Positions 53,045-64,000 of a stretch of DNA of 64,000 nucleotides are shown in pieces. The DNA is from Bicyclus anynana (lineage: Eukaryota; Arthropoda; Insecta; Lepidoptera; Nymphalidae). The notes beneath the pieces are model-generated. The model did no database searches. It had not been told where the DNA came from and worked only from the letters and a program-made list of their open reading frames with translations. The translations under genes were made by a program, and so were the position numbers. The DNA lies in the NCBI RefSeq assembly GCF_947172395.1, contig NC_069085.1:6480112-6544111 (forward strand), given 5' to 3'. Position 1 is the first letter of the stretch. Every line of letters starts with the position of its first letter.

Positions 53045-54985
53045 ATAAACCAAAAGTAGTAATAGTAGTAGGTAGTAGGAATATCAATATTACTTATTCC
53101 TTGACATTTATGTTGAAATGTACAGCGTAGCATTTCTCTAATATAGGAAGTTTTATACTATTACGACTCGTTGTTGTTATTATTATTATTATCTCGTACC
53201 TATTATGGTTTTCCATTTAACATCAGGCATTTAACTCATATTCAAAATCTTTTGTTACTATCTGCTATAACCTTAGAAAATAATACATATTATAATAAAA
53301 TCATGAAATACGTAAGTTCTCTTGTTTCCATAAAAAGAGAATATCCATTATATTTATTTATATCGTCTTCGATTACACCAGAATAAGTTATAATAAAAAT
53401 GATTTTATCTCAAGATTGTGCAGTCGTGGTATCATTGGCTAAACAAGGGATAAATCAACCCGTCCAATCAAAATGGGATATCAGGGACAAATTTTATCAT
53501 GGAGGGTGGCGGAGCGTGTTTTTAAATTGCTTTACAATGCTTTGTCTATTAATTGTAGGATGTTTTGGAGATAAAACATTGTTACGGATATTTATAAGCT
53601 GTTTTTTTGACCGCCTTAAAAAGGAGGAGATTCTCAATGTTATTTTTTAATGTTTGTAACTCATAACTTCGTCACTTGTTACCCAATTTTGTTTTTTTTT
53701 TTTTTTGAAAGAGTAGGTAAGTACTCACTAGTCACTTTCATGAAATTCGGTTTAATACTTTTGTGTTAAAATCAAAATAACAGAAATACGTCTTTGAGGT
53801 CTGTTCAATTTTTATGTTAGAAAATTAGGTATGATTTGGTACACTTGTTCCCTACATTAAAACAAAAATTGATATTGAAGTAAATATTGATAAATTCTTG
53901 TGTTCGAGGGAGGGAAATTAATGATTTAAGTTCAAAAAACATGCCTATTCTTAAAAAAATGTAGTATACTTGTAGCGATTAGATTTTTAATCTAATGAAG
54001 ATATTCATCAGTTTATTAGGTGGCTGAAGATGATAAGACCATAATAAGACTATGATAAAACGAAACGATAGAAGAAGAAGTTTTACCAATAAATTACGTG
54101 GTTTTTGGATGCTTGATTCTAAATAGAACGTATTGAAAAAGCAAAAGTGATGCAAAAACTTGTTAATTTTATAGCTTTGAAGTATTATTGAGCTCATTTT
54201 TATGACAGAATAATATGAATACGTAAACTGGTGCTTATCTTCGGGCTCTTCGGACGTCCCATAATATGCTTCAACTTTTTTATTGCACACAATCTCTTCT
54301 CTCCATTTTAGGGTTGCTCTATAGTATACAACCTGCGGGTATGAAACCGCTTGAAAACATTTTGAACCGACAGTGACTTCGTTCGCTTAGGATTTTTCGT
54401 GAGTAAAACAGCTAGACTTTACAAATAACTTCGTATTTATATTCCTTATATATCTATATGTAATTTTAAAAGTCAAAATGGAATAGAGGAATATAACATA
54501 AAATATTTTTATTACTTACATTATTCTTAAAGTTTCATTGTTATTATGATATGAATTTTAAGATAAAAACACTAACTAAAAAATATATTTTTAGCGATTT
54601 AAAAATTCATTTCGAGTTGAATCCTGGTTCATGTAACCGCTCTTCTTTATCTAGATTACAATTTTATATGTAAAATGTAACCACCCATTGCAACAAAAAA
54701 AAAGTATTTTTAAAAATTTTCATTGGTGATAATTGAGGAAAAACTCGAAAGATTCCGAACACGCCCACAAGTCCAGTCTTTGTCGTTTTCTGTAATTTTT
54801 TTAAATCATCGTTTTGAATATGTTGACATCGATATTAAAAATCGATATCGTCACATCACTATCCGTACCCTCGAAAATAAAATGTCAGTTTGACACTTTT
54901 TATTTGTGCCTCATTTTTCGATTCGTCTTGATTTACAAGCGCCTTTACTGCTGACTTTGTTGGTACCTAACTCGCGACGATTTAT
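53045..54985. other. T-box intron 3, AT-rich
   Basis: No exon or repeat boundary recognised. A T run of about 18 lies at 53689-53706. Open frames of 71-103 codons have no known domains. Confidence 0.4.
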
Positions 54986-54988
54986 GCG

Positions 54989-55020
54989 TTGGACCCCGCA
55001 GGACAATGTGCGGGGTCCAA
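54989..55020. repeat. GC-rich perfect 12-bp hairpin
   Basis: TTGGACCCCGCA at 54989-55000 and its exact complement at 55009-55020, with an 8-base loop (ggacaatg), followed by an A run. It stands out in AT-rich DNA. Confidence 0.8.
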
Positions 55021-55024
55021 AAAG

Positions 55025-57735
55025 ATCCCAAATATTTGGACACTGTCGCTGTGACTGACTTTATGGTAATGATGTTATTTTGAATTTGACAATGTTGAAA
55101 TGCTTACACGAATTTTGTCGAATGTTTTTAGTGGATGAAACAATCTTACTACAGTTTAGTTATTTGGAAAGTAGGCATTGAAATATAAGCATTTAATAAT
55201 TCTCATTTTTTTTTACTATTACCTCCAAATCCAAACGGACTTGCCGGAATTGATTCCAATAGATTGCATCAGCACCTATTTGATTTGATTACTTATCGAA
55301 AAATTAACACTATTGGCGGGAGTCAGGTGGGATTTTAGAATTTTGCATTTCAATTGGTAAAAAAAACTATAGTATTACAGCCTGTCTTGATGATTACTGT
55401 TTACCATAAAGAAACTAGAAATGAAGGTAGAAAACGCATTTCATTTCATAACTTATTTATTTTAAATCATGTATGGTTTGTTTATAAAATGGTATATAAA
55501 ATATATCCATATCTAATTGTTCTAAGCTGATTAATCAAATTTTTTCAATTTAATTATTTTCATTAATTTAAGAACAAGTTAATTATAATTAATATTAGTT
55601 GTGAAATGACTAGTGATTTATACCCTCATTTGTAATTTGTTTGTTGGTAAACAGTACTCATCAAGAAAGGCTGTAGTACAGCCAGAAAGCCTGGGAACCG
55701 TTCCGACCTCACAAATTACATTTACGTTTTTCGCCTCAATAATCATTCACTAATTGTGTCGTAAATATAAGATACTTTTTCCAGAAGCATTCTCGAGTGG
55801 ATATCGTGATCCTTGCGTCACCGCTAATTGTCTACGTCCGCAGTTTGAGCGATCGGCCGCGACATTAAGCGTTTTATCGCTTTTTAATACTTGACAATTA
55901 CCGACCGATGTCGTTGGAAGTATCATGCTAATAAATTCCTGTAACCTGCCAAACGTATACCTGTTAATATAACCTTTATTGCCTACGTCATAACAATCAT
56001 TATGACAGACATTATCCGCGACCTCTGTGAGCCACAGTTATAATTCCATCTCAGGAATATAGCTCCTTTAGCTCATCAGTATAGAGTTTAATTTGCCATT
56101 TACATTTTAATTCACTGTACACAGGGCCACATGTTAAGGTGGTCAGTTTACGGCGTTTTTTGCTTGGTAAAATAAAAACTACATGTTTAATCGTAGGCGA
56201 CTGTACAAGGAAGTTATGAATAGGTAATCATTTCATAGTATATTAACTATCAATGTTATGGCCAAAGATACCGCTTCAATTAGACGTTGAAACAAAGTAG
56301 CGCTTTGGTCTCTTACGACCAAGTAATGTGGAAAATTAGGTATTATGTACGCATTACCGTTAGGCATCCACGGTAGCTATCCCATAATAGTTTATTGTAT
56401 ACTTACATATTGCTTAATTGCTTGGCTCTTTAATGATGCTGTTACTTATACGAGTACCAGCGGCGAAGAGCCCCACAAGCCGATTCCCGGTTACCGTTTA
56501 CAAATCCTTTCATATTAATTAATGTAATGAATATGTTGTAAGGATATATAACGATAACGTAACAGCAGTATAGGTTCATAATTTTTCAGATTTTTAAGAT
56601 TTTTCAAACAATTTTTTGATAAAATAAAGAGTTCTGATGTGAAATTCGCTAAAACAGTTCTTTCTCGACCGTTAAAAAATAATAAAAATGATTTCATACA
56701 TTCAAATTACAAATAGGTAAAGCTCCTAGAACATAGGAATTGCTAAAACTGGCGTACAACTAGATTCGCTCTAAAAAAAACTACCACATAAGATTTTTAT
56801 TACATTCGTCCACAATAAATGTTTTGTACGAATTGTGATTGATCGCACTGTGCTACATATTAATTATATTTTATTCAAATTTTAATTACGACTTCTAAAA
56901 TACTGCCAGATAAAATCTAACAGTTATACGTAATGCGAAGGCACTGACAAATAAATTTAAAATATCGCTTATTAAATTTATAAAAGTGAACACATTTCTA
57001 AATTATTGTTTTCATTTCCTTTTACATTATTTGATTGAATATTAAATCAAGAGGCCAAACTATACGAGTTATGCGCTGGCACCTGGCGACCCAACTCCCG
57101 GTCAGTTCGTTCCTTTGTAGAACTTCGTATGGAGAGCTTAGGGTTGTCACATCTTTCGAATGCGCAACTTTTGAATCATCTAGAACTAAGAATTTACGAC
57201 TAATATGGCAAAAGAGCAACGCTAAGCTAAGTGTCGCGACAGCCACAAACGCCGCCACAAGAAGGGGCCACAAAAGTAGCTGAAGTCACTTGTGGCCGAT
57301 GTCTGTTACTTCTTTTAACCCATGCAGTATCATAACTCTCGGCTCGAACGAAGAAGGTTTAATTGCGCTGATGCTTTTGATAAGAAAACGTCGTTGTAGA
57401 ATACGAATTCGTAGTTACATCCATTCAATTTTAACAGAGATGGGTGCGGAATCGTGCGAGAGGCGTTTTGTGTCGGTGTTTAGTGGCCATAGCAGAAGCG
57501 AGCAGCGACGACTGTAACGTGTGGCGGCCACAGACGTCAACCGTGTGCGGCGAGTCCATACAAAATGTACGAAAACTACAAGAAATATGCCGGTAGCGGT
57601 GTATTGTGGTTGTGGCCGGTGACCCGTGTGTGGGAGCCCTTAGGAGTAATAGCCTAATTCTCTATTCCTAATGTGAATTGAAAAAATGAATCTACTATCT
57701 ATCTACCTATACAAAAATATTTTTTACACTCACTT
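55025..57735. other. T-box intron 3, no exon recognised
   Basis: The frame at 57022-57273 (minus) starts with a hydrophobic stretch but is mirrored by an equally open plus frame and has no homologue known to me. 57290-57650 is richer in GC and may be part of a transposon. 55730-56010 is low in repeats. Confidence 0.35.
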
Positions 57736-57740
57736 ACAGA

Positions 57741-57881
57741 GGAATTCATAGACGTTGTAGGGACACCCACAGGGTATCATTCAGCCGCTGACTGTCGAAT
57801 TTAAACTCTATTTGTTTGACAATTTTACACTCAGCGTGTGAATAATCCCCTGGCGGTACCCCTACAACGTCTATGAATTCC
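57741..57881. mobile_element. Foldback MITE, about 141 bp
   Basis: The left end ggaattcatagacgttgtag (57741 on) and the right end ccctacaacgtctatgaatt (57860 on) are exact complements over 22 bp. Weaker complementarity continues inward (gacccac... against ...ggcggtac). No ORF and no clear target duplication. Confidence 0.75.
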
Positions 57882-58135
57882 ACTGTTAGCTTACCTAGGC
57901 TTAAAGCGTTTAAACAAACAAATAAATCATTTAGGATACAATCGCAGATATAGATAAATATTTAACGAAGTACTAAAACATTTATAGAAATATATATTGT
58001 AATAGTAGTGTTGTAAGAGCGTATTTAATGACAAGGTTCGGTCAGAAAAGAACAATCACTATAGATTATTTATTCTGGCTGTGTTAACTGAAAGGTTAGG
58101 AAGTTATATGAATGAATGAATGATATTTTATTCAG

Positions 58136-58182
58136 GTATATACAGGTGTAGTAGGACCTATATACAGGTGTAGTAGGACAAC
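58136..58182 (+). repeat. 22-bp tandem duplication
   Basis: tatacaggtgtagtaggac is present twice in direct succession at about 58139 and 58161. Confidence 0.8.
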
Positions 58183-58924
58183 ATAACTGCTTTTATTGCA
58201 TTCCTAGCGAGTACTTAGTGACTTTCTGTAATAGACACTGCTTTTCACGAAATAATAGGTCATCTGTCTGCTTCGTCAATTACTATAATAAAATAGTTGG
58301 CAACCCTGTTTCAAAGGTGTTGATCGCTATAAAATTATAAAAGGCTGTAACATTTAACAAACAATATTTAGTGCTGGCCGGACAGTTATTGTAGTCAATG
58401 ATTACTGACGGTGGTGAGCGGCAATTACAGAGTTTTTTCTCCATAGGAACGTCCGAACAGGTGCCTGCGTACAGACCGTTTGAAGGATAATCCTTTACCT
58501 AGAAATGTTAATTGTATAATAAACATATCGGGAAATTGTGGGTAATTGCTTTTTTATACAATCACCTAACATGGTTCACATAATTACGCGGACGTGTTAA
58601 TGAAAGTTATAATGATAAATTAATTTTCTATAAATTAAGTAGCTAATACAACTGTTGTTATGCGTTGTCGAAATTTCTGAAGTCAAAACGCCAACACTGC
58701 AATAAAAATGTAAGAGAAAAGTAAATTTATGTACCTATAATAATTATTATTTTTCTTCTTACAATATTTATGTTTTTCTTACCATAAGTGTAAGTGAATT
58801 GTATAAATCTAGTATAATGTAATACTCATGTCGTAGAATTTGCAAAGTCCTTTAACCTCCGAAACGGCTGGACAGATTTTTATGAAATTTTGTGTAAGAA
58901 TCGGAGGTGGGTCAGAGTATCGGC

Positions 58925-59165
58925 CAACATCTCATCATCATCATCATATCTGCCGATGGACGTCCTCTGCAGGACATTGGCCTTTTGTAGGGACTTCCAA
59001 ACATAGCGATACTGAGCCACCTGCATCCAGCGAATCCCTGCGACTCGCTTGATGTCGTCAGTCCACCTGGTGGGGGGTCGGCCAACACTGCGCTTACTAG
59101 TGCGGGGTCGCCATTCTAGCATTTTGGGACCCCAACGTCCACCGGCTCTTCGAACTATGACCAAC
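58925..59165 (-). mobile_element. LINE C-terminal fragment with ATC tail
   Basis: The minus strand encodes AGGRWGPKMLEWRPRTSKRS, then VGRPPTRWTDDIKRVAGIRW and SLQKANVLQRTSIG, with a GAT tail at the 58925 side. Same family as 1653-2040; this copy keeps one open frame through most of its length. Confidence 0.88.
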
Positions 59166-59169
59166 ATCT

Positions 59170-60630
59170 ATTCTCATATTAAGTGATATTTTTTATTCAC
59201 GAAATAAGGAAAAACCACGTTTCCTGGGTCAGCTAGTAGGTACTTTTTTGAAATACGTGCGTTTGCAGTGACTACTACCGGTAGAAAGAAAAATTTAATT
59301 TACTAAACAGAACTAGAAAGAACTTCACTTGGTCTTTTGAAATAGCTTAAGATCCTTGATAACCGAATAAATATTTACATTTAAATTTAGTTTTTTGCTA
59401 CTTTAATTCAGTATTCAAAAAACTCATTATTTTTAACGTATCTACTTTTAGATTTAAGTTATTGTTGCTAGCACATTTAAAACGGCTAAGTAAGGTATGA
59501 CTGTAAGTTTAAGTTTTATCTTAATCTTCTTATTCGGCCGAAAGTGCATAATCACGGAGCCATTTCGGCATATAAAAGCGCAGCGGGCGAACACGACCAG
59601 GCTTCATGTAATCTGTTTTAATAAATCCAGCGCGGGGTGTGTGGGGGGTGCAGTTAGGGGCGGCGGGGGGAGATATGCATTAAACTTAATTGAAATTTTC
59701 GTGGCTACGACTACGTGTTATTTCGCACTAATGCACCTTTCAACTTGACGAGTACTCTCACACTACTGAGAGGTCAACGCCCTCTGGCGGCTGATGATTT
59801 ATATCGTATGTTGATAATATAAAATACTCGATTAACATATTCGGGTTATTATACACTCCAATGTTTCATATGTAAGTAACTGCTGATTTGATGTATTACA
59901 TCGACCATTTAAAGTACGTATTTATATTTATATATACTTGGATGGATACTATTGATAGTACTAGTGGTCGTAATTGGACTTTTAAATAAAATAAATTATA
60001 TTTCAATGCTGACATTCAATAATAATCATTTAAATTCATAGAGGAATTTGATATGGTGATCGCACCTAAATTCACCAAAAAAATTATCTGTCGTTTTTTG
60101 AGGGGGACGAGATGTGTGAGTTTACCTCGAATCGAAAATATTTATCACCAATAAATATATTCTGTGTACACTACACACAACTATAAATTTAATTCGCAAT
60201 ACCAGTACACACACACCAGTAATTTATACACAGACTTACACATAGCTTTTGTCTAGTTCGGACGGTAGTGTAGAAACCGAAAGGGGTGTGGATTTTCCTC
60301 CTCCTAACATGCTAGCCCGCTTCCATCTTAGATTGCATCATCACTTACCATCAGGTGAGATTGTCAAGGCCTAACTTGTAAAGAATAAAAAGAAAGCTCC
60401 AGTGGTGTAAGGACAGAGATGATGACTAATGATGAATTGATCAGTGTTGAAGTTGAAAACTCAACCCACATGCGCTGACCTGCACCCGTCTGCCTGAGGT
60501 AGTGTTAGCTTCATGTACCTCAGGTACTTGTAAGTTTTAATGGAAATTGAAACACCAATGGTGCAGCAGAAATAGGCATGGCGGTATTCGTGCAACGAAC
60601 AAGCTCTAGTAGAAAGAGCTCCAATACAAA
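59170..60630. other. T-box intron 3, mixed content
   Basis: 59535-59700 is a non-repeat stretch with a TATA-like catataaaag and a GC-rich end (see findings). 60262-60392 is a family B SINE body piece (gtgtagaaaccgaaaggg, gcttccatcttagattgcat). The rest is AT-rich. Confidence 0.4.
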
Positions 60631-60640
60631 AAGGTGTATG

Positions 60641-60895
60641 TAGGGTTGCCAGGTCGCCAAAATTAAAAACCGGACAGTCCAGTCAGTTCGGCCTGACATT
60701 TTTGTAAAAAGGCCCGACAGCCTACATTATTGAGGATTTTGTGTACATCAGTATGATCATTACCGTAAAGTTTGTTCCCACACACACTCGTCGTTCGCCC
60801 GTTTGCTAAATGTAAAGCCGGACAAGCCGGACACCGTTTATTTTGGCCGGACACGGAATATGAAAACCTAATTATCCCGAAACCTGGCAACACTA
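60641..60895. mobile_element. hAT-type MITE, 255 bp
   Basis: The ends are TAGGGTTGCCAGGT and ACCTGGCAACACTA, inverted with few mismatches. Flanks are GGTGTATG (60633-60640) and GGTGTAGG (60896-60903), an 8-bp target duplication with one difference, as made by hAT transposases. The internal minus frame of 76 codons is not a transposase. Confidence 0.75.
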
Positions 60896-61167
60896 GGTGT
60901 AGGTATGTACTATATTTTGACTCCTTTACCTAATACTTTTTATGATAGATTATGAACTCCGATTCTATCAAACTCATCTTTATACAGATGCTCTTAGTTT
61001 CTCTTCTCATCTACTTTAGTATTTAAAATTTAATATACTTAGTAATTTTATTAAAATGCAAACATGTCTTTTACCACTCCTTCGTTCCGGTATGTTAACA
61101 ATACTCCTGAGATATTTTTATAACATTACCTAATAAAGCTTGCATAGAAATAAACTACTGTCTTAAC

Positions 61168-61503
61168 CAGGGGCCGGCAACCTTTTGAGTTGTTAGAGCT
61201 AAAAAGTATAATTTTCAAAATTTTACAGTTTTGAAAGACATATAATTTTCCTTGGCAATATTAGTACGTAATATGTAAAGTTATTTTATTTTGATTTAAA
61301 AATAAAAGGATCTAATTTGACCACAAATCAAAGTATTTATCTAGATATTAAAATAATAAAATGAAATAAATATAGGAATTAGGAGTAAATCAAAGCCATT
61401 GCACGGTTTTTCAAAAGGTTTTTGTATATAAAAAGTATTCAATATTTGTGTCACTAAAGAATCACAACTTCACATCGAAGGAGCCGCAGGTTGCCGACAC
61501 CTG
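61168..61503. mobile_element. hAT-type MITE, 336 bp
   Basis: The ends are CAGGGGCCGGCAACCT and AGGTTGCCGACACCTG. Flanks are GTCTTAAC (61160-61167) and GTCTAAAC (61504-61511), an 8-bp target duplication with one difference. The inside is AT-rich without ORF. Typical non-autonomous hAT element. Confidence 0.88.
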
Positions 61504-61511
61504 GTCTAAAC

Positions 61512-63180
61512 GACTCATTATAAAGCAAAGCCATCTATCTCACTGTCACAGACATTTAATTTTATTTGCAATTTTATAATTAGTTCTCTACTTTTTATAA
61601 ATACTTTAGTACAATGTAAAATAATTGCCGAATGGTTATTGTTAGTATTTAAATTATTGTCAAATTACATATAAGAAACTATATAACTGTAAATTATACA
61701 GAGTATTAAGTATTATTAAAGGATTTCGAAAGGAAAAACGATTTCCACACATACTTTATAATATTAATTGATATAATATTGACAATAATATACAAGTGCA
61801 CTTAAATCGTACCTCGGCAGGTGTTTATTCCTTATTCTGAGATGACAGTAATATTTAGTTAGTAATATTAGTTATTAACTTATTAGTAATATACTTATGA
61901 CTCCATGTGGAAGCCTGAAAGCCATTTGGCTTTGCTTTTGTAATGCCGTTATTTTATTTTTTTTACATAATTTTATATGTAGGTAGTAGATACGTGGTTA
62001 TGTAATGAATATGAGTAAATTAGCCAACTCCTTACTTTTTTACCAACTTTTTTTCACAAAATATAATATAATCGAAACATCTTTCGAAATAACATCATGC
62101 GGATCGTTAGCTGACATGTAAAATCACTGTCGAATCCGTGATTAAATTCGATTACGGGTACAGTTAAACTCTCGGTCAATGTGTCGTCAACGAGCCGTGA
62201 GATGGCTGATGATCTCTCTCTATGAGCATCCAGAAATCTCCCGATCTCCATGATTGCGTAATCAATCTACGTTGGTATGAGCTGTCAGCCTTTCATCGCC
62301 GGCGCAGCCTCCGGAGTTAATAGTCTTTCACAATCATTATTTTTTGAAAAATATTTTTATATTGGGTTGCTAATTGCTTTGAGTATTAGTAGTAGAGTCT
62401 ATTAGATATATAGTTGCTTTTCGGGTTTCAATCATTTTCCGTCCTACTTGATAATTTAGGTACGGTGTAATCTAAAACGATTTTTTTTTTAATTTTTTAC
62501 CATTAAGTGCGATATCACCTTATCACCACTACAACTATAGTGGTCATGGGAGAGGAATAAGTTAATAATTCTATCAAAACTCTGCTACTGCCGTCAGCAC
62601 TAGGTACTCCAGGCCTTAGCCAGCTTAGAAGCTAAATATTTTAAATTGACCAAAGATGGGTAAATAACTCAAAATCATAGGACCTTTATACCAGCGGTCT
62701 GACTGAAGCCTATGCTCAAGTTAGTAGGTACACCGAGAAAGCTTTTATATGATGGTGGGGAAACTTTTTCGAATGATATCTTAATAACGATGAGCGATAG
62801 ATGTAAAATTTAAAGAACCTTAATTATAGAAATTATAAAGAGCAGCAAAAAAGTGTTGAATTAAAATTTTTGTATCTTAACCGAGAACCGAGTTATTGTA
62901 AAAAAACTGAATTCAACCCTTTTTTCAAGATGTCGGAAAATGCACATAGGAAATCTTGGTCAGAAATTTGAAGCTAATCTTTTTTAGGCTCCCTCACGTC
63001 ATCCAAAATTCAGTTTTTTTATTATAATTAATCAATAGATACGTTTTCGTTACCTATTAATTTTATAAAGCTCAGCAGAAGAAAAGTTTGCTTGGCCAAC
63101 ACGCCAATCTTCAGAACTATTTATTTTTAATTGAAAATTGTTTTCAGTGTTGGAAAGCCGGCTACATAACATTAGGTTGT
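61512..63180. other. T-box intron 3, AT-rich
   Basis: No exon recognised. Long T run at 62480-62495. 62130-62300 is slightly GC-richer without a known frame. Confidence 0.4.
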
Positions 63181-63184
63181 GTAT

Positions 63185-63600
63185 ACGATATTTTAACCCC
63201 CAACGCAAAAAGAGGGGTGTTATAAGTTTGACGTGTCTGTCTGTCAGTCTGTCTGTGGCACCACAGCCCCCGAACGGCATAGCCCCCAAACGGATGAAGC
63301 GATTTCAATTTAGTTTTATTGTATTACAGGTGACCTAAGTGCGACTGTACTTAGATATGTTTGATGAAAATCGGTTGAGCCATTTAAAAGTTGTAGGGGG
63401 TGATAGTGGGGAAGAAAAGCCGAATGTCTGCAAATATACTCGAGTGGGGTCTCAGATGAAAGCGCACCGAAAGAGAACGATGACTTGATCGAGAGTGTAA
63501 TTGATAATTTAATGAAATTCGGGGGGTTTTCAAAATTTCAATTTTTTTAAGCAAGTGTGACTGTGGGACTGGGTGACTAACATCTAGTTTAGATGTAAAT
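63185..63600 (+). repeat. Dispersed repeat (aacccccaacgcaaaaa type)
   Basis: Starts aacccccaacgcaaaaagag, then gtgtctgtctgtcagtctgt, gaacggcatagcccccaaac, gggtgatagtggggaagaaa and gatgaaagcgcaccg, and ends in the aaattcggggggttttcaaa region. From memory common in moths; possibly a non-autonomous DNA element. Confidence 0.55.
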
Positions 63601-63643
63601 CATATATCTAGGAATGAAACCTTCGAACTTCGCCTCATAAAGG

Positions 63644-63690
63644 AAACGCTGACACAATTGGTATACTTTATACTAACTGTGTCAGCGTTT
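63644..63690. repeat. 22-bp stem hairpin with 3-base loop
   Basis: Left arm 63644-63665 and right arm 63669-63690 pair at 20 of 22 positions around ctt. The core is aaacgctgacaca and its complement. Confidence 0.85.
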
Positions 63691-63699
63691 TAATATATG

Positions 63700-64000
63700 A
63701 ATAAGATAACCCGTTTGCTGATCGGCAGAACCAAACGGTAGCTGACGGCAGCGGCGGGACGAATCGCTCGCGTGGGCGGCATTGTGCCTCCCGACCGCAC
63801 TTCACATAATCTTGAGTTAAAGCCAGCAGCACAAGCATTTCTTACATTAATCATCGCGTCCTTAAATGATCATTGTCAGGCGATCGTATCTAATTGAATT
63901 GAGGAGGCTTTGTTATTAAATTATGCCCACGCGCATCACGTCATCGCAACTGAAACAATTTGCGCTTAGGTAGCAATAAAATATTATAAAAAACATAATA
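63700..64000. other. T-box intron 3, end of window
   Basis: 63720-63790 is GC-rich (cggcagcggcgggacgaatc) but has no recognisable T-box exon. The next T-box exon is expected downstream. Confidence 0.45.

Noticed and set aside
57022..57283. Small secreted protein gene (minus, hydrophobic start)
   Set aside because: Both strands are open over the same span, no homologue known to me, no splice or poly(A) context.
50333..64000. Further T-box exons in the window
   Set aside because: No stretch resembling the next T-box segment (after TKTGR) with a phase-2 acceptor was found; it must lie downstream.

Overview
The window is eukaryotic nuclear DNA, almost certainly from a moth or butterfly (Lepidoptera). 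It is AT-rich, its genes are split by GT-AG introns, and it is full of the short tRNA-derived SINEs, non-LTR retrotransposon tails, MITEs and Lep1-like repeats typical of lepidopteran genomes. No bacterial operons, rRNA genes, CRISPR arrays or canonical stand-alone tRNA genes are visible. Repeat-family names rest on remembered similarity, because no database could be searched.

Region 1 (1-8,300, + strand) is the 3' part of a transglutaminase gene (annulin / hemocyte protein-glutamine gamma-glutamyltransferase type). Eight exons with compatible phases encode the last 504 residues, including the Cys-His-Asp triad. The 5' exons lie outside the window. Its introns hold SINE, LINE and MITE insertions, one of which sits directly against a 3' splice site.

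Region 2 (9,527-11,060, - strand) is a complete intronless gene for DNAAF11 (LRRC6/tilB), a cytoplasmic factor needed to pre-assemble ciliary dynein arms. It converges on the transglutaminase gene. About 90 bp upstream of its start codon is a good match to the X-box bound by RFX factors, which drive ciliary genes.

Region 3 (11-42.6 kb) is a gene-poor stretch of about 31 kb. It holds many dispersed repeats, several well-defined nested insertions, and a few GC-richer islands without convincing coding potential that could be regulatory DNA for the next gene.

Region 4 (42.6-64 kb, + strand) is the 5' part of a T-box gene of the Tbx20 family (midline/H15). It contains a GC-rich promoter-like segment, a leader with several upstream ATGs, exon 1 with the conserved FSIAAIMAR motif, exon 2 (acidic/serine-rich), and exon 3 entering the T-box DNA-binding domain. 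The rest of the T-box lies beyond the window. Intron 1 has a tandem array of about 2.6 copies of a 321-bp unit. Exon 2 is followed by a tandem partial copy of itself that keeps its splice donor but is out of frame. Intron 3 holds a 5'-truncated retrotransposon inserted in a TAA microsatellite, hAT-type MITEs and several strong hairpins.

No wholly new molecular system is claimed. The most notable points are the exon-2 duplication and the 321-bp array in the T-box gene, the X-box at DNAAF11, and transposon insertions whose exact ends and target duplications can be read.
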